Assembly (NCBI RefSeq): GCF_000421185.1
Contig: NZ_ATWJ01000009.1
Coordinates: 374,868 to 438,867, forward strand
Origin: Ornithinimicrobium pekingense DSM 21552
GTDB lineage: Bacteria > Actinomycetota > Actinomycetes > Actinomycetales > Dermatophilaceae
Direction: 5' to 3'
DNA length: 64,000 nucleotides
Shown here: in pieces, positions 17,391 to 25,610 of the stretch
Layout of the letters: each line of letters opens with the position of its first letter
Position numbering within the stretch: position 1 is the stretch's first letter
Made by a program: the position numbers and the translations under genes
The notes under the pieces: model-generated
The model's input: only the letters and a program-made list of their open reading frames with translations
What the model was told of the DNA's origin: nothing
Database searches by the model: none

Positions 17391-18244
17391 GCGACGCCGC
17401 GCAGCCAGGGCAGGGACACCGCGTCGAGCCGGCCCGGCCGGTCGACGGCCCCGAGATCGAGGAGACGGCGCAGGAGTGCCCGCACTGCCACGCCACCAAC
17501 GTCGGCGACGTCACCTTCTGCGGGTCCTGCGGCTACGACTTCGTCACCGGCACCCCGCCGCGGCCCGAGCGGGTGGCCGACGAGGCCAACGGCGAGGAGA
17601 CGCCGCCGGTGCCGACCGCGCTGCAGGCCGCCGAGCCGCTGGAGGCCTACATCGACCCCCGGCGCGACGCCGACGACATCGAGCTGGCGACGACCGCGGC
17701 GGAGGTGGGCCTGGACCCCGACGACCTGCACCTGCGGCTGGAGGTACCGCCGGCCACGCCACCGACCCCCGGCGAGACCTTCGTCGCGCACGAGAAGCCC
17801 GAGCACCGGCCGCCCTCCCGTGCGCACGAGGGCCCGTGGGTGGCGGAGGTGTGGGTCGACCACGCCTGGTACGCCACCCGCGACACCGAGCAGCCGGTCC
17901 CCGACGCCGGTCCGCCGGAGGTCGTGCCGCTGACCGGGGACAACCTGGTCATCGGCCGCACCAACGTCGAGCGCGGCCTGCACCCGGACCTCGACGCCGG
18001 CACCGACGCGGGGGTCTCGGTGCGCCACGCCCAGCTGACCGGGGACGGGCGGAGGTGGTGGATCGAGGACCTGGACACCTCCAACGGCACCTACGTCGGC
18101 ACCGTCGGGCTGCCGCTGCCGCAGGAGCCGGTCGAGCGGGGCCTGCGGGTCGAGGTCGACGAGGACGACCGCATCTTCCTCGGCGGCTGGACCCGTCTGG
18201 CCCTGCGCCGCGCCGACCTGCCGGACGACGACGCGGGAGCCTGA
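17387..18244 (+). CDS. Zinc-ribbon FHA-domain protein (copy B)
   Basis: 285 residues. One zinc ribbon (C31/C34 and C45/C48, with CGSCGYDFVTGTPP) is followed by a linker and an FHA domain about 150-275: VIGRTN, SVRHAQ and SNGTYVGTVGLPLP. The ribbon tail YDFVTGTPP and the FHA tail are nearly those of copy A (YDFTTGTPP). The protein lacks copy A's first Cys motif and its long Ala/Pro linker. It is expected to bind phosphothreonine proteins, possibly the same kinase targets. The start overlaps the previous stop; the module ends here. Confidence 0.92.
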   Translation: MSDAAQPGQGHRVEPARPVDGPEIEETAQECPHCHATNVGDVTFCGSCGYDFVTGTPPRPERVADEANGEETPPVPTALQAAEPLEAYIDPRRDADDIELATTAAEVGLDPDDLHLRLEVPPATPPTPGETFVAHEKPEHRPPSRAHEGPWVAEVWVDHAWYATRDTEQPVPDAGPPEVVPLTGDNLVIGRTNVERGLHPDLDAGTDAGVSVRHAQLTGDGRRWWIEDLDTSNGTYVGTVGLPLPQEPVERGLRVEVDEDDRIFLGGWTRLALRRADLPDDDAGA

Positions 18245-18350
18245 CCGGGCGGTGCGCGGTCGCCCTTCCCCGCGGTGCGTGCGCGCCGCCGGTGGCACGG
18301 CATACCCCTGGGCCCTCCCGCCGGGGCCGCGACGGTGCCAGACTCGGGCC

Positions 18351-18827
18351 ATGGACATTCCCCCCGAGGCCAGCAGTCCCGAGATCGTCCGCCGTGAGGA
18401 GGTCCCGACCGCGGTGGTCCGGGCCACGGTCCGGATGGACGAGATCAGCCAGGTCTTCGACCGCGCCTACCCGCTGGTGGCGTCCACGCTCGAGCAGCAG
18501 GGCGGCCGGCCGCTGGAGGCGATCGGCTACTACCCGTCGATGCCGTCGGAGACCATCGACGTCGAGGCCGGGTTCACCACCGCCGCGCCGGCGACGGACG
18601 AGGGCGACGTCGTCGTGAGCTCCCTGCCCGGCGGCGACGTCGCCCGGCTGACCCACCTGGGGCCCTACGACACGCTGGCGGAGTCGTGGGAGCGGCTCGG
18701 GCGGTGGGTGGCCGAGCAGGGACGCCGGCCGGGACGGGGTGTCTGGGAGGTCTACGTCAGCGAGCCGACGCCCGACAGCGACCCGGCGACCCTGCGCACC
18801 GACATCTACTGGCCGCTGGAGTCCTGA
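18351..18827 (+). CDS. GyrI-like effector-binding domain protein
   Basis: 158 residues with the SOUL/GyrI-like fold seen in AraC-family effector domains: REEVPTAVVRATV at the start, YPSMPSETIDVEAGF in the middle, LTHLGPYDTLAESW and a C-terminal VYVSEPTPDSDP...TDIYWPL. Stand-alone members bind small or amphipathic molecules, and some inhibit gyrase; the ligand is unknown. There is no DNA-binding domain. ATG 18351 is chosen because CAGACT lies 6 bases upstream, as in other probable leaderless starts here. Confidence 0.85.
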   Translation: MDIPPEASSPEIVRREEVPTAVVRATVRMDEISQVFDRAYPLVASTLEQQGGRPLEAIGYYPSMPSETIDVEAGFTTAAPATDEGDVVVSSLPGGDVARLTHLGPYDTLAESWERLGRWVAEQGRRPGRGVWEVYVSEPTPDSDPATLRTDIYWPLES

Positions 18828-18924
18828 CGCCGCGGGTGGGCGCGGGTGGGGTCGACCCGGGCGGGGTCGCTGCCGTCTCGGCGCTGACGGAAGGACCCGG
18901 CGGGGTCGGGCGTTGGCACCAGGT

Positions 18925-19986
18925 ATGACGTCCTCCGCGCCCCTGTCCCTCTCCGTCCTCGACCTGGTCCCGGTCCGCACCGGCCAGACCACCGCGCAGG
19001 CGCTGAGCTCGGCGCGCACGCTGGCGCGGCTGGCGGACGCGTCGGGCGTGCGGCGCTACTGGGTGGCCGAGCACCACAACACGCAGTCGGTCGCCTCTAC
19101 CAGCCCGCCGGTGATCATCGGCATGCTGGCCGCGGCGACCGAGCGGATGCGGGTCGGCTCCGGCGGTGTGATGCTGCCCAACCACGCGGCGCTGGCCGTG
19201 GCCGAGCAGTTCGCGCTGCTCGAGGCGGCCCACCCGGGCCGCATCGACCTCGGCATCGGCCGGGCTCCCGGCACCGACCCCGTGACCAGCTGGGCGCTGC
19301 GCGGCGGGGCGAGCGACCAGGACGTGGTGCAGCGCTTCCCGGAGTACGTCCAGCAGGTCATGGCCTTCATGGACCCGGCCGGCGCGGCCGTGCAGATCGG
19401 CCCGCGCCAGCACGCCATCACCGCCACCCCCTCGGCGGCCGGGACGCCGCCGGTGTGGCTGCTCGGGTCCTCCGACTACTCCGCGCGCCTGGCCGCCCAG
19501 CTCGGCCTGCCCTACGTCTTCGCCCACCACTTCGCCGGCCGCGGCACCGCCGAGGCGCTGGAGCTCTACCGCTCCACCTTCACCGGGCCCGGGGAGCCGA
19601 CGACCTTCCTGACCGTCAACGCCGTGGTGGCCGACACGCCGGAGGAGGCCCGGCGCCTCGCCCTGCCCTTCCAGCACATGATGGCCAGCCTGCGGGTGCC
19701 GGGCCCGATGCGCCAGCGCCCGATCCTGACCGTCGAGGAGGCCGTGGACGAGCCGCTGCCGATCCCGGCCGGGGAGTTCGCCGCCGTGACCGAGCCGTGG
19801 CTGGTCGGCACCCCGGACGAGGTGGCCGGGCAGGTGCGCGACGTCGCGGCCCGGTACGGGGTCGAGGAGGTCATGGTGCAGCCGATCGGCGGCTCCTACG
19901 CCGACGAGCCGCTGGACCGCTCGCTCTCCCGCGAGCGCACCGTCACCGAGCTCGCCGCCCGCCTGGTGGGGCAGCCGGTCGCCTGA
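18925..19986 (+). CDS. Luciferase-like flavin monooxygenase (MsnO8-type LLM)
   Basis: 353 residues, a single TIM-barrel luciferase-like domain. Markers are LSVLDLVPVRTG at the N-terminus, RYWVAEHHN, GSGGVMLPNHAALAVAEQFALLE and GRIDLGIGRAPGTDP. These are typical of the LLM class that uses reduced FMN (or F420) to oxidise small organic substrates; the substrate is not predictable. ATG 18925 starts the conserved strand directly. Downstream lies a long inverted repeat that may end the transcript. Confidence 0.9.
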   Translation: MTSSAPLSLSVLDLVPVRTGQTTAQALSSARTLARLADASGVRRYWVAEHHNTQSVASTSPPVIIGMLAAATERMRVGSGGVMLPNHAALAVAEQFALLEAAHPGRIDLGIGRAPGTDPVTSWALRGGASDQDVVQRFPEYVQQVMAFMDPAGAAVQIGPRQHAITATPSAAGTPPVWLLGSSDYSARLAAQLGLPYVFAHHFAGRGTAEALELYRSTFTGPGEPTTFLTVNAVVADTPEEARRLALPFQHMMASLRVPGPMRQRPILTVEEAVDEPLPIPAGEFAAVTEPWLVGTPDEVAGQVRDVAARYGVEEVMVQPIGGSYADEPLDRSLSRERTVTELAARLVGQPVA

Positions 19987-20010
19987 GCCCCGACGGGCCG
20001 CACCTCCCGG

Positions 20011-20065
20011 CGTGCACAACGACACCCGTCCTGCGGTTCTGGGCCGTTCTCGCCCGTTGTGCACG
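20011..20065. repeat. Inverted repeat with 11-base arms, possible terminator or palindromic element
   Basis: CGTGCACAACG (20011-20021) and CGTTGTGCACG (20055-20065) are exact reverse complements separated by 33 bases. It lies just after the LLM gene, with no T-run. Size and layout resemble the palindromes at 11755 and 41365. Confidence 0.65.
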
Positions 20066-20137
20066 CCCGTCGTGCCGCGGGAGGCGTCCGGTCGTGGGTT
20101 ACCGTGAGGCCCCGACCACCGTGCGAGAGGAGACCGC

Positions 20138-21877
20138 GTGCGCCCGGGACGCAGGAGGATGCTCCGCCCGCTGGCCGCCGCGGCCGCCGGCACCCTGATC
20201 GTGCTGGCGGCGTGCGACGCGCCCGGCTCCGACGGGAGCTCCGGGGCCGGGTCCGGCGCGGGTAGCGACGGGGCCGGTGACGGCCAGGGGCAGCCGGGCG
20301 GCCAGGACGAGCCCGCCGCGCTGGTCGCCACCCCGGCGACGCCCGAGGGGACGTCCCTCCTGGGCGGAGAGGACGCCGCCGCGCGTGCGCTCGCCATGTC
20401 CCAGGCCCTCTTCACCGCCGCCCCGGTCGTCGTGCTCACCTCCGCCGACGAGCAGCTGCGCGCCGCCTCGGCCGCGAGCGTCCTGGGCGTGCCCGTCCTC
20501 GTCGACGGCGAGGGGGTCGCCGAGGAGCTGGAGCGTCTCGGCACCGAGGTGGCCCTGGCCCTCGGCCCGGTGCAGGACCCCGGCGTCGACCTCGTCACCG
20601 CCGCCGACGACACGACCCTCGCCGGCCTGCTGGGCATCACCGCCGACCCGGAGCAGGTCGACCGTGACGACACCACGGCCCGGCTCGCCGCCCTCGACCC
20701 CGGGACGCCGCAGCTCCTGGTGCCCGGCCCGCCCGAGGAGTCCCCCACGACCGGCGACGACGCCTCGAGCATCTCGGGTGCCCCCGGTCCCGACCTGCCG
20801 CCGGCCGACCGGGACGAGCTGCCCGCCACGGCCCCGCCGGAGCCGCAGCCGGGCACGGTGGTGCTGACCACCGGCGAGGAGGACGACGTCGCCGCACTCG
20901 GCACCGCGCTGGCCGCCGGGGCACGGGTCGTGCACTCCCCCGACGGGGACCCCCGGGCCACCAGCGAGAGCGTCCAGGCGCTCGCGGAGAGCGCGCCCAC
21001 CGCCGTGCTGGGGCTCGGCCAGGATCTCGGTGACGCCGACACCCTGGCCTGGCGCGTGCGCACCGCCGCCACGGGCGTGGAGCTGCCCGGCGGCGGGCAG
21101 CTGGCCCTGCCGGACCGCACCTATGTCGCGCTCTACGGCACCCCAGGGACCGGAGCCCTCGGCGTCCTGGGCGAGCAGCCGGTCGAGGAGACGGTGACGC
21201 GCGCCGAGGAGCTGGCGGCTGCATACGAGGCCCTCACCGACGAGCCGGTCGTGCCGACGCTCGAGATCATCGTGACCATCGCCAGCGCGGGCGCCGGCGC
21301 CGACGGCAACTACTCCGAGGAGCTGCCCGTCGAGGGCATCCGCCCGCTCGTCGACCTCGCCGCCGAGCACGGGCTCTACGTCGTGCTCGACCTGCAGCCG
21401 GGCCGCACCGACTTCCTCACCCAGGCCCAGCAGTACCAGGAGCTGCTCGAGCTGCCGCACGTCGGGCTGGCGCTCGACCCCGAGTGGCGCCTGGAGCCCC
21501 ACGAGGTGCACCTGACCCAGATCGGGCAGGTCCACGCCGAGGAGGTCAACGAGGTCATCACCTGGCTGGCCGACCTGACCCGCGAGCGCGACCTGCCGCA
21601 GAAGGTGCTGGTCCTGCACCAGTTCCAGCCGCGCATGATCCCTGACATCGCCGACGTCGACCTGTCCCGGTCCGAGCTCGCGGTGCTCATACACGCCGAC
21701 GGCCAGGGAGCGCAGCCCGACAAGCAGCAGACCTGGCGGGCGCTGCACGCGCACGCGCCGGACGTCGAGCACTGGGGCTGGAAGAACTTCTACGACGAGG
21801 ACGTCCCCGGGCCGCTGTCCCCCGAGGAGACGATGAGCCTGGTCGACCCCGTCCCCGACTTCGTCTCCTACCAGTAG
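20138..21877 (+). CDS. Secreted lipoprotein, two-domain (cell-wall-binding-like plus barrel-like)
   Basis: 579 residues from GTG after GAGAGGAGACC. A signal peptide ends in the lipobox LAAC (Cys near residue 26), followed by a Gly/Ser-rich spacer, so it is anchored outside the membrane. Residues about 65-330 contain alternating helix/strand units (VVVLTSADEQLRAASAA, VLVDGEGVAEELERLG) that recall Clostridial type-2 cell-wall-binding repeats. The C-terminal half (about 370-575) has strand-helix repeats ending in GLYVVLDLQPG, VGLALDPEWR, KVLVLHQFQP and AVLIHADG, as in a glycosidase-like TIM barrel. D and E residues at strand ends suggest an enzyme, but I cannot name a substrate. Confidence 0.78.
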   Translation: MRPGRRRMLRPLAAAAAGTLIVLAACDAPGSDGSSGAGSGAGSDGAGDGQGQPGGQDEPAALVATPATPEGTSLLGGEDAAARALAMSQALFTAAPVVVLTSADEQLRAASAASVLGVPVLVDGEGVAEELERLGTEVALALGPVQDPGVDLVTAADDTTLAGLLGITADPEQVDRDDTTARLAALDPGTPQLLVPGPPEESPTTGDDASSISGAPGPDLPPADRDELPATAPPEPQPGTVVLTTGEEDDVAALGTALAAGARVVHSPDGDPRATSESVQALAESAPTAVLGLGQDLGDADTLAWRVRTAATGVELPGGGQLALPDRTYVALYGTPGTGALGVLGEQPVEETVTRAEELAAAYEALTDEPVVPTLEIIVTIASAGAGADGNYSEELPVEGIRPLVDLAAEHGLYVVLDLQPGRTDFLTQAQQYQELLELPHVGLALDPEWRLEPHEVHLTQIGQVHAEEVNEVITWLADLTRERDLPQKVLVLHQFQPRMIPDIADVDLSRSELAVLIHADGQGAQPDKQQTWRALHAHAPDVEHWGWKNFYDEDVPGPLSPEETMSLVDPVPDFVSYQ

Positions 21878-21946
21878 CGCGCGCTGCTTGACGCTGTGCG
21901 GGGGTAGAGCGAGGCTAGAACCCGACCGCCGACCCGAGGAGCAACG

Positions 21947-23380
21947 ATGCACCGTCCGACCCGTCCGCAGTCCCTGGCCGCCGCCCTCGCGGCCGGTGCC
22001 CTCCTCGTCTCGCCCCTGGCGGCCACCGCCGCGCCCGGGCGTCCCGGCGAGCCCCGGTATGTCGAGGGTGCCCCTGGTGCGGGCGACCCCTACCTGCCCC
22101 TCGCCGGGAACGGCGGTATCGACGTCCAGCACTACTCGCTCGACCTCCGCTACACGCCGCCGGAGGCGGCCCCGGCTCCCCTCGAGGGCCAGCTGGACGG
22201 GGTCGCGACCCTCACGTTGGCGGCCACCCAGGACCTGCGCTCCTTCAACCTCGACCTGCGGGGGCTGACGGCCACCCGCGTCATCGTCAACGGCAAGAGC
22301 ATGCGGTTCGCCCAGGAGGACGGCAACGAGCTGGTTGTGCAGCCGCGACCGATGCTCAAGGCCGGCACCACCGCGCAGGTCGTGGTCGAGTACGGCGGCA
22401 CGACCACGCGGCCCACCGACCTCGAAGGCGCGCTCTACGGCTGGGTCACCACACGCGACGGGGCGATGGTGGTGAGCCAGCCGGACGGCGCGGCGACCTG
22501 GTTCCCGACCAGCGATCACCCGACCGACAAGGCCACCTACGACTTCACGGTGACCGTGCCCGAGGGTCTCGTGGCGGTCGCCAACGGACTGCTCACCGAC
22601 CGGACGACGGCCGACGGGTGGACCACCTGGGAGTGGGACGCGCCGGACCCGATGGCCGCTTACCTGGCGACGGCGAGCGTGGGCGACTACGAGCTGAGAT
22701 TCTCCTCGACGCCGAGCGGCGTCCCCATCATCGACGCCGTCGACCCGGCGCTGCCAGCCTCCCGGTACGTCAACCTCGCGCTCACCGGCGAGATGATGAC
22801 CTTCTTCGAGAACCTGTTCGGGCCTTACCCGTTCGTCTCCTACGGCGCGATCGTCGACGACGACAGCGTCGGCTACGCGCTGGAGACGCAGACCCGCTCT
22901 TTCTTCAGCCAGCGCGCGAGCGAGGGCACGGTGGCACACGAGCTGGTGCACCAGTGGATCGGCAACGACGTCGCGGTGAACCGGTGGGCCGACATCTGGC
23001 ACAACGAGGGCTGGGCGACCTACGGCGCCTGGCTGTGGACCGAGCACAACGGGGGCCGGACCGCCCAGGCCGCCTTCGACCAGGTCATGGACGCGCCCGC
23101 CGGCAGCTCCTTCTGGCAGCTGGCGATCAGCGACCCCGGACCGCTCAACCTCTTCCACCCCGCCATCTACGACCGCTCGGCCGCGATGCTCTTCGCGCTG
23201 CGGGAAGAGATCGGCGACGAGGCGTTCCTGGATCTCACCCGCAGCGTCGTGTCCGACCGCAGCGGCGGAAAGATCTCCACGCAGGAGTACGAGACGCTCG
23301 CCGAGCAGGTCTCCGGCCAGGACCTGACCTCCTTCTTCCAGGTCTGGCTGCACGAGCCGGAGAAGCCCACCGACTGGTGA
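21947..23380 (+). CDS. Secreted M1-family zinc metallopeptidase
   Basis: 477 residues with a signal peptide (cleavage near ATAA, residue 29) and no anchor, so probably exported. The M1 catalytic set is complete: HELVHQW (His331, Glu332, His335) and the third zinc ligand in NEGWATY (Glu354). The usual GAMEN substrate motif is replaced by GYALETQTR. The N-terminal beta-sandwich is typical. It lacks the long C-terminal helical domain of aminopeptidase N, so it belongs to the shorter secreted actinobacterial type. The ribosome site CGAGGAG precedes the ATG. Likely role: extracellular peptide trimming. Confidence 0.93.
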   Translation: MHRPTRPQSLAAALAAGALLVSPLAATAAPGRPGEPRYVEGAPGAGDPYLPLAGNGGIDVQHYSLDLRYTPPEAAPAPLEGQLDGVATLTLAATQDLRSFNLDLRGLTATRVIVNGKSMRFAQEDGNELVVQPRPMLKAGTTAQVVVEYGGTTTRPTDLEGALYGWVTTRDGAMVVSQPDGAATWFPTSDHPTDKATYDFTVTVPEGLVAVANGLLTDRTTADGWTTWEWDAPDPMAAYLATASVGDYELRFSSTPSGVPIIDAVDPALPASRYVNLALTGEMMTFFENLFGPYPFVSYGAIVDDDSVGYALETQTRSFFSQRASEGTVAHELVHQWIGNDVAVNRWADIWHNEGWATYGAWLWTEHNGGRTAQAAFDQVMDAPAGSSFWQLAISDPGPLNLFHPAIYDRSAAMLFALREEIGDEAFLDLTRSVVSDRSGGKISTQEYETLAEQVSGQDLTSFFQVWLHEPEKPTDW

Positions 23381-23476
23381 CCTCACGGGCTCGTCATGGT
23401 GGCGGACCGGGTCTACCGTGAGGGGCGAGGGCCACGGCCCGTGGCCCGGCTCGGGGTTGACAGCAAGGAGGCTGGG

Positions 23477-23662
23477 ATGAAGGAGCTCAACTGTCGCGAC
23501 GTCGGCTTCGACTGCGAGGGCGTGGTCACCGGCGAGACGGAGTATGACGTGGTGCGGGAGGCCGCGGAGCACGCCAAGGAGGTGCACGGCCTCACCGACG
23601 AGCAGGTCAACGACCCCGACTTCGCCGCCCAGGTGGGTGGGCAGGTCCACGACCGGGCCTGA
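23477..23662 (+). CDS. DUF1059 small protein
   Basis: 61 residues: MKELNCRDVGFDCEGVV then HAKEVHGLTDEQ. The Cys pair and the HAxxxHG motif are the hallmark of DUF1059, small cytoplasmic proteins of unknown function whose Cys/His pattern suggests a metal or C2H2-like site. GGAGGCTGGG precedes the ATG. The gene is monocistronic. Confidence 0.88.
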   Translation: MKELNCRDVGFDCEGVVTGETEYDVVREAAEHAKEVHGLTDEQVNDPDFAAQVGGQVHDRA

Positions 23663-23714
23663 CCGTACTGCTGCCGCCGAGCCGGTCGTCCGCGGGACGA
23701 AGCCCGCAAGATAG

Positions 23715-23744
23715 TTGACGAGTCACGCATCATCGCGCTACCGT
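23715..23744 (+). promoter_or_regulatory. Sigma-A-type promoter of the YceI gene
   Basis: TTGACG (23715-23720) and TACCGT (23739-23744) are separated by 18 bases, a good housekeeping promoter about 45 bases before the start codon. Confidence 0.7.
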
Positions 23745-23789
23745 GGTCCGCGGTTGCTTGTACACACAACATCTTGAAGGAGCACCACC

Positions 23790-24461
23790 ATGGGCCTGTT
23801 CGACTGGTTCCGGAAGTCCACCCCCGAGCACACCCCGGCCGCCACCGCCCCGGCAGCACCGTCGACCGACGTGCTGACCGCCGAGCGTGGCACCGTCGAG
23901 GAGACCCCCGTGTCCCCGGCCGCCGCCGACCTGTCCGGCACGTGGAGCATCGACCCGGGCCACAGCAGCCTGGGCTTCAGCGCGCGCCACGCCATGGTCA
24001 CCAACGTCCGTGGCCAGTTCGACGAGCTCGAGGGCACCGGCGTGGTCGACGCCGCCAACCCGTCGGCCTCCCATGCCACCGTGGTCCTGCAGGCCGCCAG
24101 CATCAACACCGGCGTCGCCGACCGGGACGCGCACCTGCGCTCCGCCGACTTCTTCGACGTCGAGACCTACCCCGAGCTGCGCTTCGTCTCCACCGCGGTG
24201 GAGCTCGTCGACGGCGGGACGTGGCGCGTCACCGGTGACCTGACGATCAAGGACGTCACCCGCCCGGTCACGGTCGACCTCGACTTCACCGGCCTGGCGC
24301 AGGACCCCTTCGGCAACCTCCGTGCCGGTTTCGAGGGCCAGACCACCATCAACCGCAAGGACTGGGGCCTGGAGTGGAACGCCGCCCTGGAGACCGGTGG
24401 CGTGCTCGTCGGCGAGAAGGTCAAGCTCAGCTTCGACATCTCCGCGATCAGGTCGTCCTGA
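23790..24461 (+). CDS. YceI-family lipid/isoprenoid-binding protein
   Basis: 223 residues. After a 45-residue Ala/Pro-rich N-terminus comes the YceI lipocalin-like barrel: GTWSIDPGHSSLGFSARH, VRGQF, SADFFDVETYPELRF, GDLTIKDVTRPVTVDL and INRKDWGLEWN. YceI proteins bind long-chain isoprenoids. Many are periplasmic, but this one has no signal peptide and starts MGLFDWFRK, so it is probably cytoplasmic or peripheral. A clear promoter and AAGGAGCACC ribosome site precede it. The hydrolase gene follows after 4 bases, suggesting a two-gene operon. Confidence 0.93.
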   Translation: MGLFDWFRKSTPEHTPAATAPAAPSTDVLTAERGTVEETPVSPAAADLSGTWSIDPGHSSLGFSARHAMVTNVRGQFDELEGTGVVDAANPSASHATVVLQAASINTGVADRDAHLRSADFFDVETYPELRFVSTAVELVDGGTWRVTGDLTIKDVTRPVTVDLDFTGLAQDPFGNLRAGFEGQTTINRKDWGLEWNAALETGGVLVGEKVKLSFDISAIRSS

Positions 24462-24465
24462 CCCC

Positions 24466-25095
24466 TTGACCCCGCACGTCGTCGCCACGCACGGCGCACC
24501 CCTGGAGGACGCCGAGGCCCCGCTCGTCGTCCTGCTGCACGGGCGCGGCTCGCACGAGCGGGAGATCGTCCAGCTGGCTACCCACCTGCCCGTCGGGCCG
24601 TCCTACGCCGCGGTCCGGGCGCCCATCGCCGAGGGCGGCGGCTTCGCCTGGTTCGCCAACCGCGGCATCGGACGGCCGGTCGCCGAGTCGCTGGCCGGGA
24701 CGATGGCCTGGTTCCGCAGCTGGCTGGAGGAGGTGGCACCCTCCGGCCGCCAGGTCCTGCTGGTGGGCTTCAGCGGCGGCGCCGCCTTCGCCGGCGGGCT
24801 GGTGCTCGAGGACCCTCGGCGCTTCGCCGGAGCAGCCCTCCTCTACGGCACCCTGCCGTGGGAGGCCGCCGTGCCCACCACCCCCGGGCGGCTGGACGGC
24901 ATACCGGTCCTCGTCGCCCAGGGCGAGGAAGACCACGTCATCCCCGGCGAGCTGATGCGGCGCACCTGGGACTACCTGACCGGTGAGTCCGGGAGCGTCG
25001 TTCAGGCACGCCGCTACCCCGGCGGGCACGGCATCACCCCCGTCGCGCTGGCCGACCTCGGCGCCTGGGTGTCGGAGACGCTCAGGCTGGCCTGA
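24466..25095 (+). CDS. Alpha/beta hydrolase (phospholipase/carboxylesterase type)
   Basis: 209 residues from TTG 24466, the only start that gives a normal N-terminus just after the YceI stop. Family features are VVLLHGRGSHE (oxyanion region), nucleophile Ser in GFSGG, an Asp in GEEDHVIP and His in GGHGI. This is the compact esterase family acting on carboxyl or lysophospholipid esters in the cytoplasm. Coupling with YceI could hint at a lipid substrate, which is inference. Confidence 0.87.
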   Translation: MTPHVVATHGAPLEDAEAPLVVLLHGRGSHEREIVQLATHLPVGPSYAAVRAPIAEGGGFAWFANRGIGRPVAESLAGTMAWFRSWLEEVAPSGRQVLLVGFSGGAAFAGGLVLEDPRRFAGAALLYGTLPWEAAVPTTPGRLDGIPVLVAQGEEDHVIPGELMRRTWDYLTGESGSVVQARRYPGGHGITPVALADLGAWVSETLRLA

Positions 25096-25151
25096 GCCGT
25101 CCCCTCACCCGCAGGGGTGGACTGCCGGGCGGCGGTGGGCGACGATGAGGC

Positions 25152-25610
25152 ATGGCCGCCGTGCCGGAGGGACTCGAGACCTACATCGAGCAGATCCGCG
25201 CCTCCCGGGCGGAGTTCCGGGAGTCGGTCGCCGCGGTCCGTGACTCCCTGGACGGCCCCCCGGACGGTGGCGACGTCTCCCGCACCCGTGTCCTCACTGC
25301 CCTGGTCGAGCTCGCGCACGACTTCGCCGAGCACGTCTCCCTGGCGGAGAGCAACGACGGCATCTTCGAGGCGGTCCGCAGCGTGCCGCGCCTGTCCCGC
25401 ACGCTGGAGAACCTGACCGCGGAGCACCCCGCCCTGGTGGCCGACCTGCAGGACTTCATCGAGCTGGTCGAGCGGGGTGAGGGGATCGAGGACGTGCCGG
25501 CGTTCCGGCGCGAGGTGAGCGAGCTGCTGGAGCGGCTCGTGGACCACCGGCGGCGCGGCGGCGACCTGCTCTACGAGGCCTTCGCCGTCGATCTCGGGGG
25601 CCAGGGCTGA
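25152..25610 (+). CDS. Hemerythrin-like domain protein (probable)
   Basis: 152 residues, all-helical, cytoplasmic. The order LAHDFAEH, then LTAEHPALVADL, then LVDHRRRGGDLLYEAF follows the four-helix hemerythrin/HHE pattern seen in actinobacteria (helix-borne His/Glu ligands and a final H...DLLYEA). Not every iron ligand can be assigned, so metal binding is uncertain. Such proteins bind oxygen, NO or iron. The 3' end overlaps the convergent SDR gene by 40 bases. Confidence 0.6.
   Translation: MAAVPEGLETYIEQIRASRAEFRESVAAVRDSLDGPPDGGDVSRTRVLTALVELAHDFAEHVSLAESNDGIFEAVRSVPRLSRTLENLTAEHPALVADLQDFIELVERGEGIEDVPAFRREVSELLERLVDHRRRGGDLLYEAFAVDLGGQG

Noticed and set aside
20099-23650. Very long minus-strand open frame opposite the lipoprotein and M1 peptidase genes
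   Set aside because: A shadow frame caused by high GC; the plus strand encodes recognisable domains with proper starts, and the minus-strand translation is low-complexity Gly/Arg/Val-rich.
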